Positions 1-11,048 of a stretch of 64,000 bases of DNA are shown one piece after another. The position numbers and the translations under genes were made by a program. The stretch covers positions 3,665,501 to 3,729,500 of the forward strand of contig NC_085882.1 of NCBI RefSeq assembly GCF_035222275.1. Direction: 5' to 3'. The notes beneath the pieces are model-generated. The model saw only the letters and a program-made list of their open reading frames with translations, was not told where the DNA came from and made no database searches. The stretch's first letter is position 1. Every line of letters starts with the position of its first letter. The DNA is from Podospora bellae-mahoneyi (taxonomy: Eukaryota; Ascomycota; Sordariomycetes; Sordariales; Podosporaceae).

Positions 1-632
1 AGCCAGTAGCATGCATCCCCCTTCCGTAAGAACGTGGACAGAAGAATTGGCTTTCTCTCTGTCCGACAGTCTCGTGATGGGTTCGAAAACTTCGCTGTGA
101 ATAATGGCGTGGACACAACCAACGGGTGGTGGGGCATGTACTCTGGGAAGGCCAACTCGGGAATGCCGGTTATTATGTCAGCCCAATCCAGAAATAAGGT
201 GAAAACTTCGCTTTTTGCTCGGCTGAAGAGAAAAAAATAGGCCTTCGTCTCGTGACCATCGACATTGGCAATGGAGAAAAAATAGCTGATCATCAGGCTC
301 GGCGCCGCACCCCTCCATACACCGCCGTGTTGGTGTGGGGGTTTGTTTGGCTGAAGCTCAGCTGTGGGGTTGCTGGTTGTTTCCCAGCATTAATACACTG
401 TAAAAAAAAGAAAAAAAAGAATGAAAACAGTGCGTTGGCAGTGATGCCATCACGAGTTCGACCGGTCATCTGATCCTTTCCCCTGAATTGATTGGAGACA
501 GAGTGACAATTGTTGTCCCTTGCAGGTTGCATTTATTAGCCTAGGTGAGATAATCAAGATAGGCTACCTAATCGATAACACTTATCGCTGCCCCTCCAGT
601 AACCATCCATCAAGGTAACAGAGCTATCATCA
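1..632. other. Gene-free left edge
   Basis: I see no coding region that resembles a protein. Short open frames here are low-complexity and lack codon bias. The stretch contains A-rich runs near 230 and 405-420 and lies downstream of the 3' end of the P450 gene, so part of it is probably 3' untranslated sequence. The words around 87 and 199 share the short repeat gaaaacttcgct, which is probably chance. Confidence 0.5.
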
Positions 633-2177
633 TCAATGAGAGGCATGTTGCATCCTCACAACCACGGGCTTCCTCTCAACCAACATGAAAGTCTTTAGGC
701 TCTCCCACTCGAGCCTTTTCCCGTCGACCGCTTCAAAATCAAACGCCCTCAGCAGCTTGGTTGTGATCAACCGCATCTCGGCCCAAGCCAGGTGAATCCC
801 GAGACAGATTCTCGGTCCCATGCTGAACGGTTGGAATGCCTCTCTCTTGTCTGTATAGAATTCCGATTCTGGCTTGGAGGCATCAGGTAACCATCTCTCG
901 GGCAAGAACTCATCAGCACCGCGCCAGTAATTGGGATCCCGTTGCATAGCATACGCTTGGATCGACACCAACGTCTGACCCGGCAGTGTCACTCCCGCAA
1001 CCACCCCACCCGCATCTGGCACCCGTCTCGGCAAGATCCAGGGTATAGGCGTGCACAACCTCAACGCCTCGGTCAGCACTGCATTTAGCCACTTCAGCTC
1101 CCGTAGCGAGTCCAGCGTGATCTCCCTCCCATCGTCGCCGAGCCCTCTGACTTCGTCCGTTACTTTCTTCAAATACTGCGGGTTCTGGACCAGATAATTC
1201 ATCATACCCGTCAACACCGTCGCAGTAGTCTCGCTGCCAGCAATCACAAGCGCCATAAACGACCCGTTGATATCATCTAGCGACATCTCGTTCTTGGTGT
1301 TTCCTCGCAGAATGGGGCTCATAATATCCTCCCTCTCCACCTCATAATTCATCCTCCTGGCCACCCTCTCCACCACCTGCCCCCAGTGATCCCGTTGCAT
1401 CTTCCTGAGCGATGGAGGTATGAGCTTGAACAAAGCAGACTCCACCCAGGGGTAGAACCTCGCCGCAGCAACCTTGGTTGCCATTGCGGGCGTGTGGAAG
1501 AGAATGGCCACCCAGGGGTGATATTTGCTGTTCTCCAGGCAGTGGAAGCTCTCACCAAAAGCAAGATCACCAAAGATGTCAAAGGTCACAAAGTTGAACC
1601 AGGGGCTGATATCTACCTCCGCCTTGGCCACACCTTTGTTATCTTTTTCGCCTGAGGATGGGGAGTCGATCATTTCGGAAAGACGCTCGACAAGCAAGTT
1701 GACGTAGCGTTGGATGATTGGTTCCTGAGACCGCAGAGCGCGGGTGGTGAAGCCCGGGGTCAAGGCCTTTCTCATGCGGGCGTGCGTCTCGTGGTTGAGA
1801 GCTGTGAGCAAGCCCTCGGTGTGGACACGCTGCGTAGTCCACCAAGTCGGATCTTTGGGAAACGGCGGCCTTCCGTGATGGGATTGCAGTATGTCATTCC
1901 AGGCAGATGGGTGCGTAAATGTCAACTCATTGGGTGCGATTCTCAAGATTGGGCCGTATTTGCGGTGGAGCTTCTGGATATCATGGACGAAGGTCCCGCG
2001 AAGGAGAGCCCAGATATAGGGCAGGCGAGTGGCTGACCATGATTTGGGACCGGGGATGTCTTTGAGGGGGTGGAAGTAGAGGTTGTAGATGGCGCGAAGG
2101 AGGAAGTAACCAACCAAAGAAAGGAGAACGGCGCCAGCCATGGTTGGCCAGGTGGATTTGAGTAACGCAGCTTCCAT
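633..2177 (-). CDS. Cytochrome P450 monooxygenase
   Basis: A complete, intronless 514-residue microsomal P450. An N-terminal membrane anchor (about residues 12-32) is followed by the proline-rich hinge PGP. The I-helix oxygen-binding motif AGSETTAT, the K-helix ExxR motif (EALR), the PERW motif and the heme loop FQPFSMGPRICLG, with the thiolate cysteine near residue 458, are all intact, so the enzyme should be active. Overall form resembles fungal P450s of the isotrichodermin C-15 hydroxylase/benzoate hydroxylase type, which oxidise small secondary metabolites using electrons from cytochrome P450 reductase. That subfamily placement is from memory of the family, and the substrate cannot be told. 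No other secondary-metabolism gene lies next to it, so it may act alone in detoxification or belong to a cluster that continues left of the window. Confidence 0.93.
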   Translation of the reverse strand: MEAALLKSTWPTMAGAVLLSLVGYFLLRAIYNLYFHPLKDIPGPKSWSATRLPYIWALLRGTFVHDIQKLHRKYGPILRIAPNELTFTHPSAWNDILQSHHGRPPFPKDPTWWTTQRVHTEGLLTALNHETHARMRKALTPGFTTRALRSQEPIIQRYVNLLVERLSEMIDSPSSGEKDNKGVAKAEVDISPWFNFVTFDIFGDLAFGESFHCLENSKYHPWVAILFHTPAMATKVAAARFYPWVESALFKLIPPSLRKMQRDHWGQVVERVARRMNYEVEREDIMSPILRGNTKNEMSLDDINGSFMALVIAGSETTATVLTGMMNYLVQNPQYLKKVTDEVRGLGDDGREITLDSLRELKWLNAVLTEALRLCTPIPWILPRRVPDAGGVVAGVTLPGQTLVSIQAYAMQRDPNYWRGADEFLPERWLPDASKPESEFYTDKREAFQPFSMGPRICLGIHLAWAEMRLITTKLLRAFDFEAVDGKRLEWESLKTFMLVERKPVVVRMQHASH

Positions 2178-3457
2178 TGTGACGCTGGAGTGTGGTGGAC
2201 GAAAAAAAGCTGGGAATCAGGGGATTCTGAAGGCATATAGACCACCACTCGACCTACCTCGAAGGATTTAGTCTAGACACTTCCGAACACCAGCCCGCGC
2301 TTTCCCCATCCATCCAAACATGGAGTATTGCATATGCGCTTTTTGATACGATACACACAAAATCAGGATGGACTGATCACCTGCCGGCCGGTGGAGGAAG
2401 CCACATATTGAACCATCTGTCCTATCAAATCCCATAGCAGTCACACACCAAGGTGGGGATATGCGGATGTCGACGTCTGTGCAAGCCACAGTTGAGGGTG
2501 AAATCCCCTCATTTGCATCGATCAGGGTAACACAAGCCGCCGAGGCGGTCTCGGTGATAAAAGGAATGCCCAATGGAAGGAATGGAACTTTTCAGATGCT
2601 GGTTCAGTGGCGCTAAATAGGGCACAGGAACATCGTCTGAATAGGCAGTCGTCATGACTCCGTGATTTCAAGTATTTCCTGGGAATCATCTATAAGCTAC
2701 TTACCTTAGGTATCTAGGTAGTCCGTTGATACGACTATTTGGACCTAGGTGTTTCTCCCGTCACTGATTAGAATCAATGTCTGATCAGGAAAAGATTGAC
2801 CGCTTCTCTTGCTTCCCGACATGGGCTCTCAAGTTCACCATTTGTCCCTGGCCGCCTTATCTTGCTATTGACTCCAGCAGAAGGATCGGATTGAAGCTTA
2901 ACCCCATCTGAATAGGCCATGGGATCAAGGCGAACACCACATGATCTCTCAGCTGTCACCCGCGCAGGTATATGGATAAGGCTTTTCATTTTCCGAGCTC
3001 AATGCATAGTCCGAGTCCCTGTTAGAAGTTTGAAATGTCCGTTTTGATTTCTCTTGGAGTCTTGTCATGACAAACTTTCTGGGTTTGTTTGATTTTCAAA
3101 GGTGTATTGGGTTAGAGGGTAAGGTATTGGCGCTTCATCGAACAGGAATATATGAAATCATACCTAGTATGACGGGTAGGGTAGAACAGGTAGATAGTGT
3201 TCGGAAATTCTATTGGAGACACCCGGAGCATGACACAACTATTTTAGCCTAGATGCTCAACACAGATTTCTTCCTCATTGTCTAACGTGCTACCAAAGCT
3301 ACAGAGGTACCTCATATACCGGAAATGACTGGCCAACACCACCATGCAGAGATCTAAATAGCACAAAACCTTTAAAAAAAGATTCAAACGTCTCACCCGA
3401 AGGCAGCACGGGACCCCCTAAATCGCAATCTTACACGATCCCGAGTCCACCGCCAAC
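2178..3457. other. Gene-free region, P450 upstream side
   Basis: It lies between the 5' end of the P450 gene and the 3' end of the small secreted-protein gene, both on the minus strand. No frame here shows a recognisable domain or convincing splice pattern. The part near 2700-2750 has TACCTTAGGTA/CTAGGTAG-like words of a kind that is common between genes in such fungi. Promoter elements of the P450 must lie close to 2178 but none is clear. Confidence 0.5.
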
Positions 3458-4115
3458 TCAGCAAACATCATAAAAAGGCAACCCAGCACCAGCATAAGTA
3501 AACCCGGCATCCCACTGAGGGGCATCCTCGCCCACAATCGATCCCGTCTGCCCGCCCTCGACACACAGCGCATCAACAATATCGAGCTGATCGGCGATAA
3601 AGTTGGTGTCTGTCGTCAGGGTGGTGCACAAGCTGCAGAAGAAGGCCTGGCAGGTGCCAAAAGAGAAGACAAGACACGAGCTGGCCGAGACGATGAGCAG
3701 GTCGTTGGAGCTGGAGACTTGGTCGACGATTACGTCGCAGTCTTGGGGTCGGGGGGCGGGGTTCTGAGGGGGATGTCAGTACAGAGTGTGTTGCACGGGG
3801 AGGGGGGGTGAGGGAGCATACGGCATTGTAGCATTCAAAGAAATCACTGGCAGAAACTTGACGGGTCTCCACCTGGTCCTCCCTGCGGCGGAGGGTGGCA
3901 GGAGTGAGCGAGTCGACTGACAGCTTAACGTTGGCTGTGGCTACGCTTGTCTTGTAGCCGGCGGGAGCGCTGGAGGGGACTTTGGCAGCACGAGGGGGGG
4001 GAGCGGCGCCGTTGAATTTGCGAAGGGTACCGGCACGTGCCCGTCTTTCGAGAACAGGAGTCTCGAGAGCGAGGGCGACGCTCAGGAAGAGAGTGGTGAG
4101 GAAAGAGACCTTCAT
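3458..4115 (-). CDS. Small secreted cysteine-rich protein
   Basis: Two exons, 4115-3822 and 3763-3458, join across a 58-nt intron with a GTATGC donor, an ACTGACAT branch site and a CTCAG acceptor. The frame closes exactly and gives 199 residues. The protein starts MKVSFLTTLFLSVALALE, a clear secretion signal, and then has dibasic pairs (ERRAR, RRRED) of the kind cut by Kex2-type proteases. The mature part is rich in Ala/Pro/Thr at first. It then carries eight cysteines, including TCQAFFCSLC and a cysteine as the very last residue (YDVC). No known domain is recognised. The form fits extracellular small proteins of filamentous fungi, including effector-like ones, but the function is unknown. 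The start was chosen because the signal peptide begins there; the frame is open further upstream but does not look coding. Confidence 0.7.
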
Positions 4116-6347
4116 GTTGTATGAGATGAAGTGACACAAGAGAGATGATGTGATACTGAAATCAAAGAAGAGGTTGGAGGATGCTTCCGTTGAAAGTTTG
4201 GATCTGAGAGAGCCGCTGTCGATCAAAGTCCCAGAGGAACGGAAAACCTGGGACTCTTTATAGTTACCAGTTTCCAGACTTGAAGCCAACCTCAAGGAAC
4301 AACACCTGCCTTTCCTGGTCCCATCACCCAACAAATTGGGCAGACTACGACGCCGATATTGCCGTCGACCGCCTTCTGCATAACATAATGACGCCGATAT
4401 TGCCCCCTGATAAGTTCGAGGAAGGTAGGAATCCTGGGATATGAATTGGTATCCAGAAACAGACCATGCTCATTTTCTGCGCATCCTTTCCCCACAAAGA
4501 CCATGACATGCAGCTACTTGCCGTGCTGCCAACCATCTCCCAAAAGTGTCACTCGTGACGCCGACGATGCTACATGGCTCGGGTTGGGCCGTGTCTGTCT
4601 GACTGTCTGAGCCCCCCCGTACGACTGTACAACGCCGCTCAGACGCACGAATGAGGGACAGGTTCTGCCAGCCAGCATGGAGACCTTATGTTTTGGACGC
4701 CCCCAGAGAACTCCCCAGGTCGAAGTGATCGTATTCCCACCTACCCCTTCGGTCCGTAAGCTAGTCTGTAAAGGTTGGCCGAGAAGGGGGGTTGAGTGGG
4801 TTGGCAAAGCAGGAATTTTCAGCTTGCAGAGCCATCAGTCATCAGCCCCTGACAGCCACGGCAGGCTTGGTGACGTCTACCCCCGTGTTTCTTGCGGCTT
4901 CTCCGGTAGCTTTCTCCGTCTGTGGCGTCTGGTTGGGTTGAATTCTTCGTGCTCCATGCCGTCGGTCCATGATGCCAACCCAGAGGTTGCCGACTTTTGC
5001 CCGCATTGGACGCATGTGTAAGTATAGGGTGGGGAGCTAAGGTTGGCTGGTATGGATGTATGTGGATAGGTAGCGTAGTAGAGACCCAGTGTTCCACTCA
5101 GACCATAGCAGCCAGACTACTGGCAATGTGTATGTAACCCCAAGATATCTGCTGTTTATTTTTAACAGTGGATAAATTGAAAATGATACGCAAAGAGCGA
5201 GCAAGTTGTAAAGACAAAGCAGACGTCGTGAACCCCAGGCGGCCGAGTCTGGATCCGAAGAGCGAAACCCGGAACGAGGTCAGAGACAAGACCACACTTG
5301 AGATACAAAGACCGATAGTCCCCGAAGTAAATGCTGCCCTGCGTTGACGAGGTGAGTTAGGCTGGCCACTTGGCGAGGTGAGAAAGACGGCATGAAATTG
5401 ACTGGCACTCCAAGATGAGAGCTTGGATCCAAATCCCAGCACCCAAAGGACCCTTCAGGGCACCAGTGCCTCTCTGTGCCTCGCTGGGTAATATAAGAAA
5501 AGCAACCTCGCGCTGCAGGAGAAGAGTTTGAGGAAGCTGGTAACGAGACAATCATTACTTGTTCTGAGAGGCATCGGTAGTAGCCTGGACAAGCGACGCA
5601 AGCGATATTGGGGGAGTTCCCCCGTTCCCGGTCGGCGGGCGTCCCCAGTTTCTGTCAATCAGTTTCTGTCAGTGTCTCTGCTTCTCTGCTCCTTTGACGT
5701 TGTGTTCGGGCATTTTCCGTAGCCGAAGAAGTCGATCATTTGCCGGATCGAAGTCATTGGAAGACTCAACCCCACACACGGCACCCAGATTAAGGTTGCA
5801 GTGACGTGCTGACATAAGGGCATCACTTGTGGACAAATAATTGGCACTGTGAAAAACACTGAACTGTTCCTCGAAGGATGGCTGATAGGCCTTGAAAATT
5901 CTTCATAGACCATTAAGTGATGGTTGAGAGACATTTAAAGATAGTCAAGATGCCTATTTTGTATATAAAAAGGTGTAAATTGAATCATTGTAGGTTTTAC
6001 TGACTTACAGTGCCAGTTATTTTGTTTACTGTATGGCATCCCAGGAAAGCCAGAGCGCACGGTCCAGCGCGGCACCCGACCCCGCCGGCTACCGGTGAAA
6101 TGATTTACCGAGCCATCCCATGTGAGCGGGAGACGCAGCTGAGGCGGGGCTTGTGCTGAGTGGCACGTGCCACAGCCCAAGTCAATGTGCAGGGATTGGG
6201 CCTGGGCCAGCCCGCTATCAGTTGACGAGATAAGCTCAAAGGCAGAAAAAAAATCGGCCAGCAACAATTGAACGGAACCCTGTGAGCGACCAGCTGTTGA
6301 TTGCGATTACCTGCATCACCAATCGTCAACCCGCAAACACCGTAACC
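4116..6347. other. 2.2-kb gene-free region
   Basis: It lies between two divergent genes, the minus-strand secreted protein and plus-strand HAS1. Several short frames are open on both strands but none shows a domain, signal peptide or splice structure that I trust. A direct repeat, acgccgatattgcc, occurs twice near 4349 and 4391. An unannotated non-coding RNA could be hidden here, but nothing in the sequence demands it. Confidence 0.5.
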
Positions 6348-8173
6348 ATGGCCTCCGATCCCACCAGCAAGAAGCGCAAGCTCAAGTCCGAGAAGACTTC
6401 GGTCACCAAGAAGGTCAAGAAAGCCAAGAGAGACCCGACCCCCGAGGAAAGCGAAGATGCTGAGATCGAGGATGCCCCCGTTGCGCCCGAGTCTGTTGTC
6501 GACGAGGAAGTCGAGGCTGCTTCCACCAAAGATGACTCCGAGGACGAGGACGATGAGCAGAATGGCAGCACCGACCTGGCACCCCCCAAGGCCGATGCAC
6601 CCCTGATTGCCCCCGGGCTCGACACCAACGCGACCGACTTCGCCCAGCTCAACCTCTCCGAAAGGACCATGAAGGCGATCGAGGAGATGGGTTTCACAAA
6701 GATGACCGAGATTCAGAGACGGGGCATCCCGCCACTTCTCGCCGGCAAGGATGTTCTGGGAGCGGCCAAGACAGGTTCCGGAAAGACTCTTGCTTTCTTG
6801 ATTCCCGCCATTGAGATGTTGCACTCGTTGCGCTTCAAGCCAAGAAACGGAACTGGTGTCATTGTGGTGACCCCCACTCGCGAGCTGGCCCTGCAGATCT
6901 TTGGTGTCGCGCGCGAGTTGATGAAGCACCACTCTCAGACCTGTACGTCCACTAACAAAGACCGAGATTTTTTCTTGTGGGAGGAGACTAACCATATCTC
7001 CAGATGGTGTGTGCATTGGTGGCGCAAACCGCAGGGCTGAGGCCGACAAGCTCGGAAAGGGTGTCAATCTGCTCATTGCTACCCCCGGTAGACTGCTCGA
7101 TCATCTCCAGAACACCCCCTTCGTCTTCAAGAACCTCAAGTCCCTGATTATCGACGAGGCCGACCGCATTCTCGAGATTGGTTTCGAGGATGAAATGCGC
7201 CAGATTGTCAAGATTCTCCCCAAGGATGAGCGCCAGACTATGCTCTTCTCCGCCACACAAACAACCAAGGTCGAGGATCTTGCCAGGATATCTCTCCGGC
7301 CCGGACCCCTCTACATCAACGTTGACGAGGAGAAGCAGTACAGCACAGTGGAGGGCGTCGACCAAGGCTACGTCATTGTCGATGCCGACAAGCGTTTCCT
7401 CCTCTTGTTCTCTTTCCTCAAGAAGATGTCCAAGAAGAAGGTTATTGTTTTCTTCTCGTCTTGCAACTCGGTCAAGTACTACAGCGAACTTTTGCAGTAC
7501 ATTGACCTGCCGGTCCTTGATCTGCACGGCAAGCAGAAGCAGCAGAAGCGCACCAACACCTTCTTTGAGTTCTGCAACGCCAAACAGGGTACCCTGATCT
7601 GCACGGACGTTGCTGCTCGTGGTCTCGATATCCCCGCTGTTGACTGGATCGTCCAGTTCGACCCTCCTGATGATCCTCGCGACTACATTCACCGTGTCGG
7701 CCGTACAGCCCGTGGCAACAACACCAAGGGTCGGTCGCTCCTCTTCTTGCAGCCCTGCGAGCTTGGTTTCTTGGCCCATCTCAAGGCTGCCAAGGTCCCC
7801 GTCGTCGAGTACGACTTCCCCAAGAATAAGATCCTCAACGTGCAGTCTCAACTGGAGAAGCTCATTGGCAGCAACTACTACCTCAACCAGAGCGCCAAGG
7901 ACGGTTACCGGTCGTATCTCCATGCTTATGCCTCGCACAGTCTGCGCAGTGTATTTGACATCCACAAGTTGGATCTCGTCAAGGTGGCCAAGGTAAGTTC
8001 TTGTCGTGACATTTTCGCGCCCTTTGGATCATAAGCTGACAAATATTGAACAGAGCTTCGGTTTTGCTACGCCACCAAGGGTTGACATTACTCTGTCAGC
8101 CAGCATGAGCAGGGATAAGAAGCCACAAGGGAGAAGGCCGTACGGCAGCCAACCTAAGCAGGAGCGGAGGTAA
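6348..8173 (+). CDS. has1: ATP-dependent RNA helicase HAS1 (DDX18 type)
   Basis: Three exons (6348-6942, 7004-7992, 8054-8173) encode 567 residues; both introns are 61 nt and the joins restore conserved protein sequence. A lysine- and acid-rich nucleolar-type N-terminus of about 100 residues precedes a complete DEAD-box core. Visible motifs are motif [22 protein letters not shown], the DEAD motif ([10 protein letters not shown]), SAT, ARGLDIP and HRVGRTAR. The text around [22 protein letters not shown] and the C-terminal [11 protein letters not shown] are typical of HAS1, the nucleolar helicase needed for 18S and 25S/28S rRNA maturation. The start at 6348 sits in a good context (aaccatggc) and begins the expected basic N-terminus. 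An in-frame upstream ATG at 6282 is less likely because the added residues do not look like HAS1. Confidence 0.95.
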
Positions 8174-8868
8174 TGGATGAAGGAAAGGGGGCGGATTGGT
8201 GTTGCTGCATTATCTCGTGTCTTGTCTATGGCGTTGGGTGTCAAAAGAAGGGTCTACCACATACCAATTGAGCACATTTTTATTTTATTTACATTACAGT
8301 TTCTTATTGCGTTTGGTGTTGATCGTTGTCAAGACGGCGCCGGGGGGGGTGAGCCAAGATAAGGAGATCTCGGTGACGTCTCGGTATCTGCGAGGCTCTA
8401 GCGAATTGCGTGATCTTTGGTCACCGCAGCGCGAGAGTTTTGCCGGGGAGGAGGAGGGTGTTGCAATTAGAATACCGTACACGGCAGGAGAATGGAAGGT
8501 TACGCATGGGCTGCGGGACAAGGCAAAAAAGAGGTTTGAGGGGACCGAGTTGTTGGGGTAAAAGGGGCAGAGAGATAAGCGGCCAGGGACGGGAGGCAAC
8601 ACAACCTCAAGCCATGCATCAGGGGGGATAAGGAGGTTGCGTGGTGAGCTTTTGCGCCCTGCCGGATAATTCGGTCCTGGATCTGAAGGGGATGTTCGGT
8701 GTTTCGGTAGTTGAACTATGGCCGTTTCTTTTTGATGTCCTGGCAGCGTGCATGGTAACTATAAAGACGGGGTTGTTGCCCGTTTGTTTTCAAGTTGGGA
8801 TATCATCCTCTCTCCGCACCAGCTTAACCTGTGAACAACAATTATCAACATCAACATCACCAGATAGA
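8174..8868. other. Spacer between HAS1 and the GFA gene
   Basis: This holds the HAS1 3' end and the promoter of the next plus-strand gene. A TATA-like word (ctataaag) lies near 8759, about 110 nt before the next start codon. The open frame that runs in from 8641 joins the GFA gene frame, but its first 76 residues do not resemble the family, so I treat it as leader sequence. Confidence 0.45.
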
Positions 8869-9441
8869 ATGGTCTCCCTACACCCCCTCCTCGACAACGG
8901 CATCACCCCCGGCTCGGACTCGTTCCCCGGCGGCACCCTCAAATGCCTCTGCCCCTCCTCCCCCGTCGAGATCACCCTCACCACCAACATCGCTCACAAC
9001 CACGCCTGCGGCTGCTCCAAATGCTGGAAGCCCGCCGGCGCGCTCTTCTCCATCGTCGGCGTCGTGCCCCGCGACGAGCTCACCGTGACCGCCAACGGGG
9101 ACAAGCTAGCCATTGTGGACGAGTCGGCCGTCATTCAGCGGTACGCCTGCAAGGAATGCGGGACTCATCTGTACGGGAGGATTGAGAAGGAGCATCCATT
9201 CTACGGACTGGACTTTGTGCATGCCGAGTTGAGCGAGGAGGAGGGGTGGCAGGAGCCGCAGTTTGCGGCTTTTGTGAGCAGTGTCATTGAGCAGGGGTTT
9301 GATCCGGCCAAGATTGGGGAGGTGAGGGCGAGGTTTAGGGAGTTGGGGTTGGAGACGTATGATAGTTTGAGTCCGCCGTTGATGGATGCGATTGCTGCTT
9401 GGACGGGGAGGAAGAATGGGAAGTTGCCTGCGGCAGCTTGA
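8869..9441 (+). CDS. GFA-family protein (S-(hydroxymethyl)glutathione synthase-like)
   Basis: One exon of 190 residues, close to the usual length of this family. Zinc-binding cysteines are in the expected pattern: CxC at residues 26 and 28, CGCSKC at 47-52, and a later CKEC. Family members use zinc to help formaldehyde condense with glutathione, feeding the glutathione-dependent formaldehyde oxidation route; many fungal paralogs are untested and may act on other thiol adducts. The start at 8869 was chosen because conserved sequence begins within 25 residues of it, although the frame stays open to 8641. It is convergent with the small unknown gene that ends at 9812. Confidence 0.88.
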   Translation: MVSLHPLLDNGITPGSDSFPGGTLKCLCPSSPVEITLTTNIAHNHACGCSKCWKPAGALFSIVGVVPRDELTVTANGDKLAIVDESAVIQRYACKECGTHLYGRIEKEHPFYGLDFVHAELSEEEGWQEPQFAAFVSSVIEQGFDPAKIGEVRARFRELGLETYDSLSPPLMDAIAAWTGRKNGKLPAAA

Positions 9442-9811
9442 CTTGAAAGGAGGAAAGGGGAGGGCGCCGGGGGTTGTAGTCTGTAGATTATGAACTGGGC
9501 GGTGGTGTTATGGTAGAGAGGAAAAGATATGACGTTTGAAACCAGGGTTTCCTTTTTTGTCTTTTCACAGCGGGCAGGGCCACTGTCGAGCTTATCTTGC
9601 GTGTCTTTGGTTTTCGGTTTCATTTTCTCTTTTCCTTTCTCCTTTTTGTTCTTTTCCTTTCATTATGGCATGTCCACTGCCCGATTTCCAAACTTGTAAA
9701 GATGTAAAGTGCCATTTAACGCCTATAAAAATCATGGTCTACCGTGTGTACTAGTACTAAATGTAGAAAAGACGGGGGTCGAGGTCGGGGTGTTAGAGGA
9801 AGTGAAGGAAA
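9442..9811. other. Shared 3' region of two convergent genes
   Basis: 370 nt between the stop of the GFA gene (plus) and the stop of the unknown gene (minus). It is T-rich in the middle (about 9600-9665). No separate gene is seen. Confidence 0.5.
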
Positions 9812-10390
9812 TCAAAGAAGCTTGCCAGTCTGCGAGACGCTCTTCACATCCCAAAAGTCCTTGTGCAAGAACCTCGCAGTGGCCTTCCCAAGGGCCGCAG
9901 CCTCAGAAATGGGATTGCCGTTCTTGTCCTTCTTCATGTTCTTCTCCACATCATCCGTCAACGCATCCTTCTGTTGGTTGATCTGCAATTCCGTATCTGT
10001 CTTGGGGATAGAAGGGGCGATGAAGGCGAACTTGTCGTTGCCTTTGGAGACATTGATGTGAGGTCCCTTGTTTTCATCCCAGTCCACACGAATGGTCCCC
10101 TTGGCAACCGTTCTTCTATTCTTGTCAACGATGTCGACATAGACACCGGCATACCGTTTCCGAGGCTTCTTGTTCTCTGGCTGCCCTGCCATTGCGTCAC
10201 GACGACGAGCCTGAGCGTCGAACTTTGACTCCTGGACATTTGCACTGTTAGTGTCAAGAATCCAAGACTAGCAAGGTGAAAGCGGGCTCATAATCAGGCT
10301 GGTTGCGACAAGAGTGTTGACTCCATGGTCCGTCAACTTATTGATGGCATCCTTCTTGGCGTTGGCGGACTTGATGATTGTCTCAGGCAT
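9812..10390 (-). CDS. Small protein of unknown function
   Basis: The start at 10390 gives MPETIIKSANAKKDAINKL, followed by a second exon from 10231 to 9812 that reads ESKFDAQARRRDAMAGQPENKKPRKRY at its beginning, split here only for length. The acceptor is strong (CTAAC branch, TCCAG end at 10232). The donor is uncertain: GTCGCA at 10309 gives a frame-closing 166-residue protein, but it is not a strong donor. The protein is lysine-rich, highly charged and lacks a signal peptide or membrane span. A stretch near the middle (YAGVYVDIVDKNRRTVAKGTI) looks like a small beta-structured fold. I do not recognise the family. Upstream, a TATATAGG word near 10534 may be the promoter. Confidence 0.6.
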
Positions 10391-11048
10391 GGTGGAAGTT
10401 GGGGGTGGAAGTTTGGGGATCGAAGATGAGTGGTAAGCAATTCAAGACTTTTTGGTTGGTTGTTATGGCGATTGATGAAGTTGTTTTGTTGACGTAGAAA
10501 TTTATCACAGCAATATCGAGTAGAGGCAGCCCTTATATAGGTATCTACCCCCCAGATAAGGCACTATTCCTGGGTCTCTCACATACCTCAGTCCATCACT
10601 GTGCCACTATTCAGACTTTGTCCAAGGCGGCGGCAAAATTCTCACTCGCGGCCATCAACAAGGCACAAGACCGTCACTGCAGCCAGACTTGTAACGACCA
10701 CTCCTCAAGTTTCCTTCGGAGTTTTCAGCTGCGCCCCGCTTGTGAGGCGTGGTATGGCTGGCCACCTGGGGAGTAGTAAGCAATTCCCTCCCGTTTTTGG
10801 TTAATGGTCCATTAGGAGTTTCCAGCTGCGGCGTAGCAGCCTACCACACTTTGCTTGGCACTATCCAGTATGTAGCAAGAGGTGTTAATCAAGGATATTC
10901 CTGCATGATCGGTGTTTTTGTTTCGTCTATTTCAGTGTCAAACAATGAGACGGCCGACTGGGCTCGCTTCAGAAGTATACCCAAAGTAGCCTGTGCCTTT
11001 CACCGGGGAGGTCTTAGTTACGTGGGTATTCATGTTTTGCGGACAGGT
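10391..11048. other. Gene-free spacer
   Basis: It separates the 5' end of the small unknown gene from the 3' end of the SDR-like gene. The first 170 nt include a TATA-like word and probably form the promoter of the unknown gene. Nothing else is clear. Confidence 0.5.

Noticed and set aside
4677-5021. 114-codon frame in the 2.2-kb gap before HAS1
   Set aside because: No domain, no coding bias and overlapped by equally long frames on the other strand.
8641-8868. N-terminal extension of the GFA protein
   Set aside because: The frame is open, but the residues do not resemble the family and the downstream ATG at 8869 gives the normal length.
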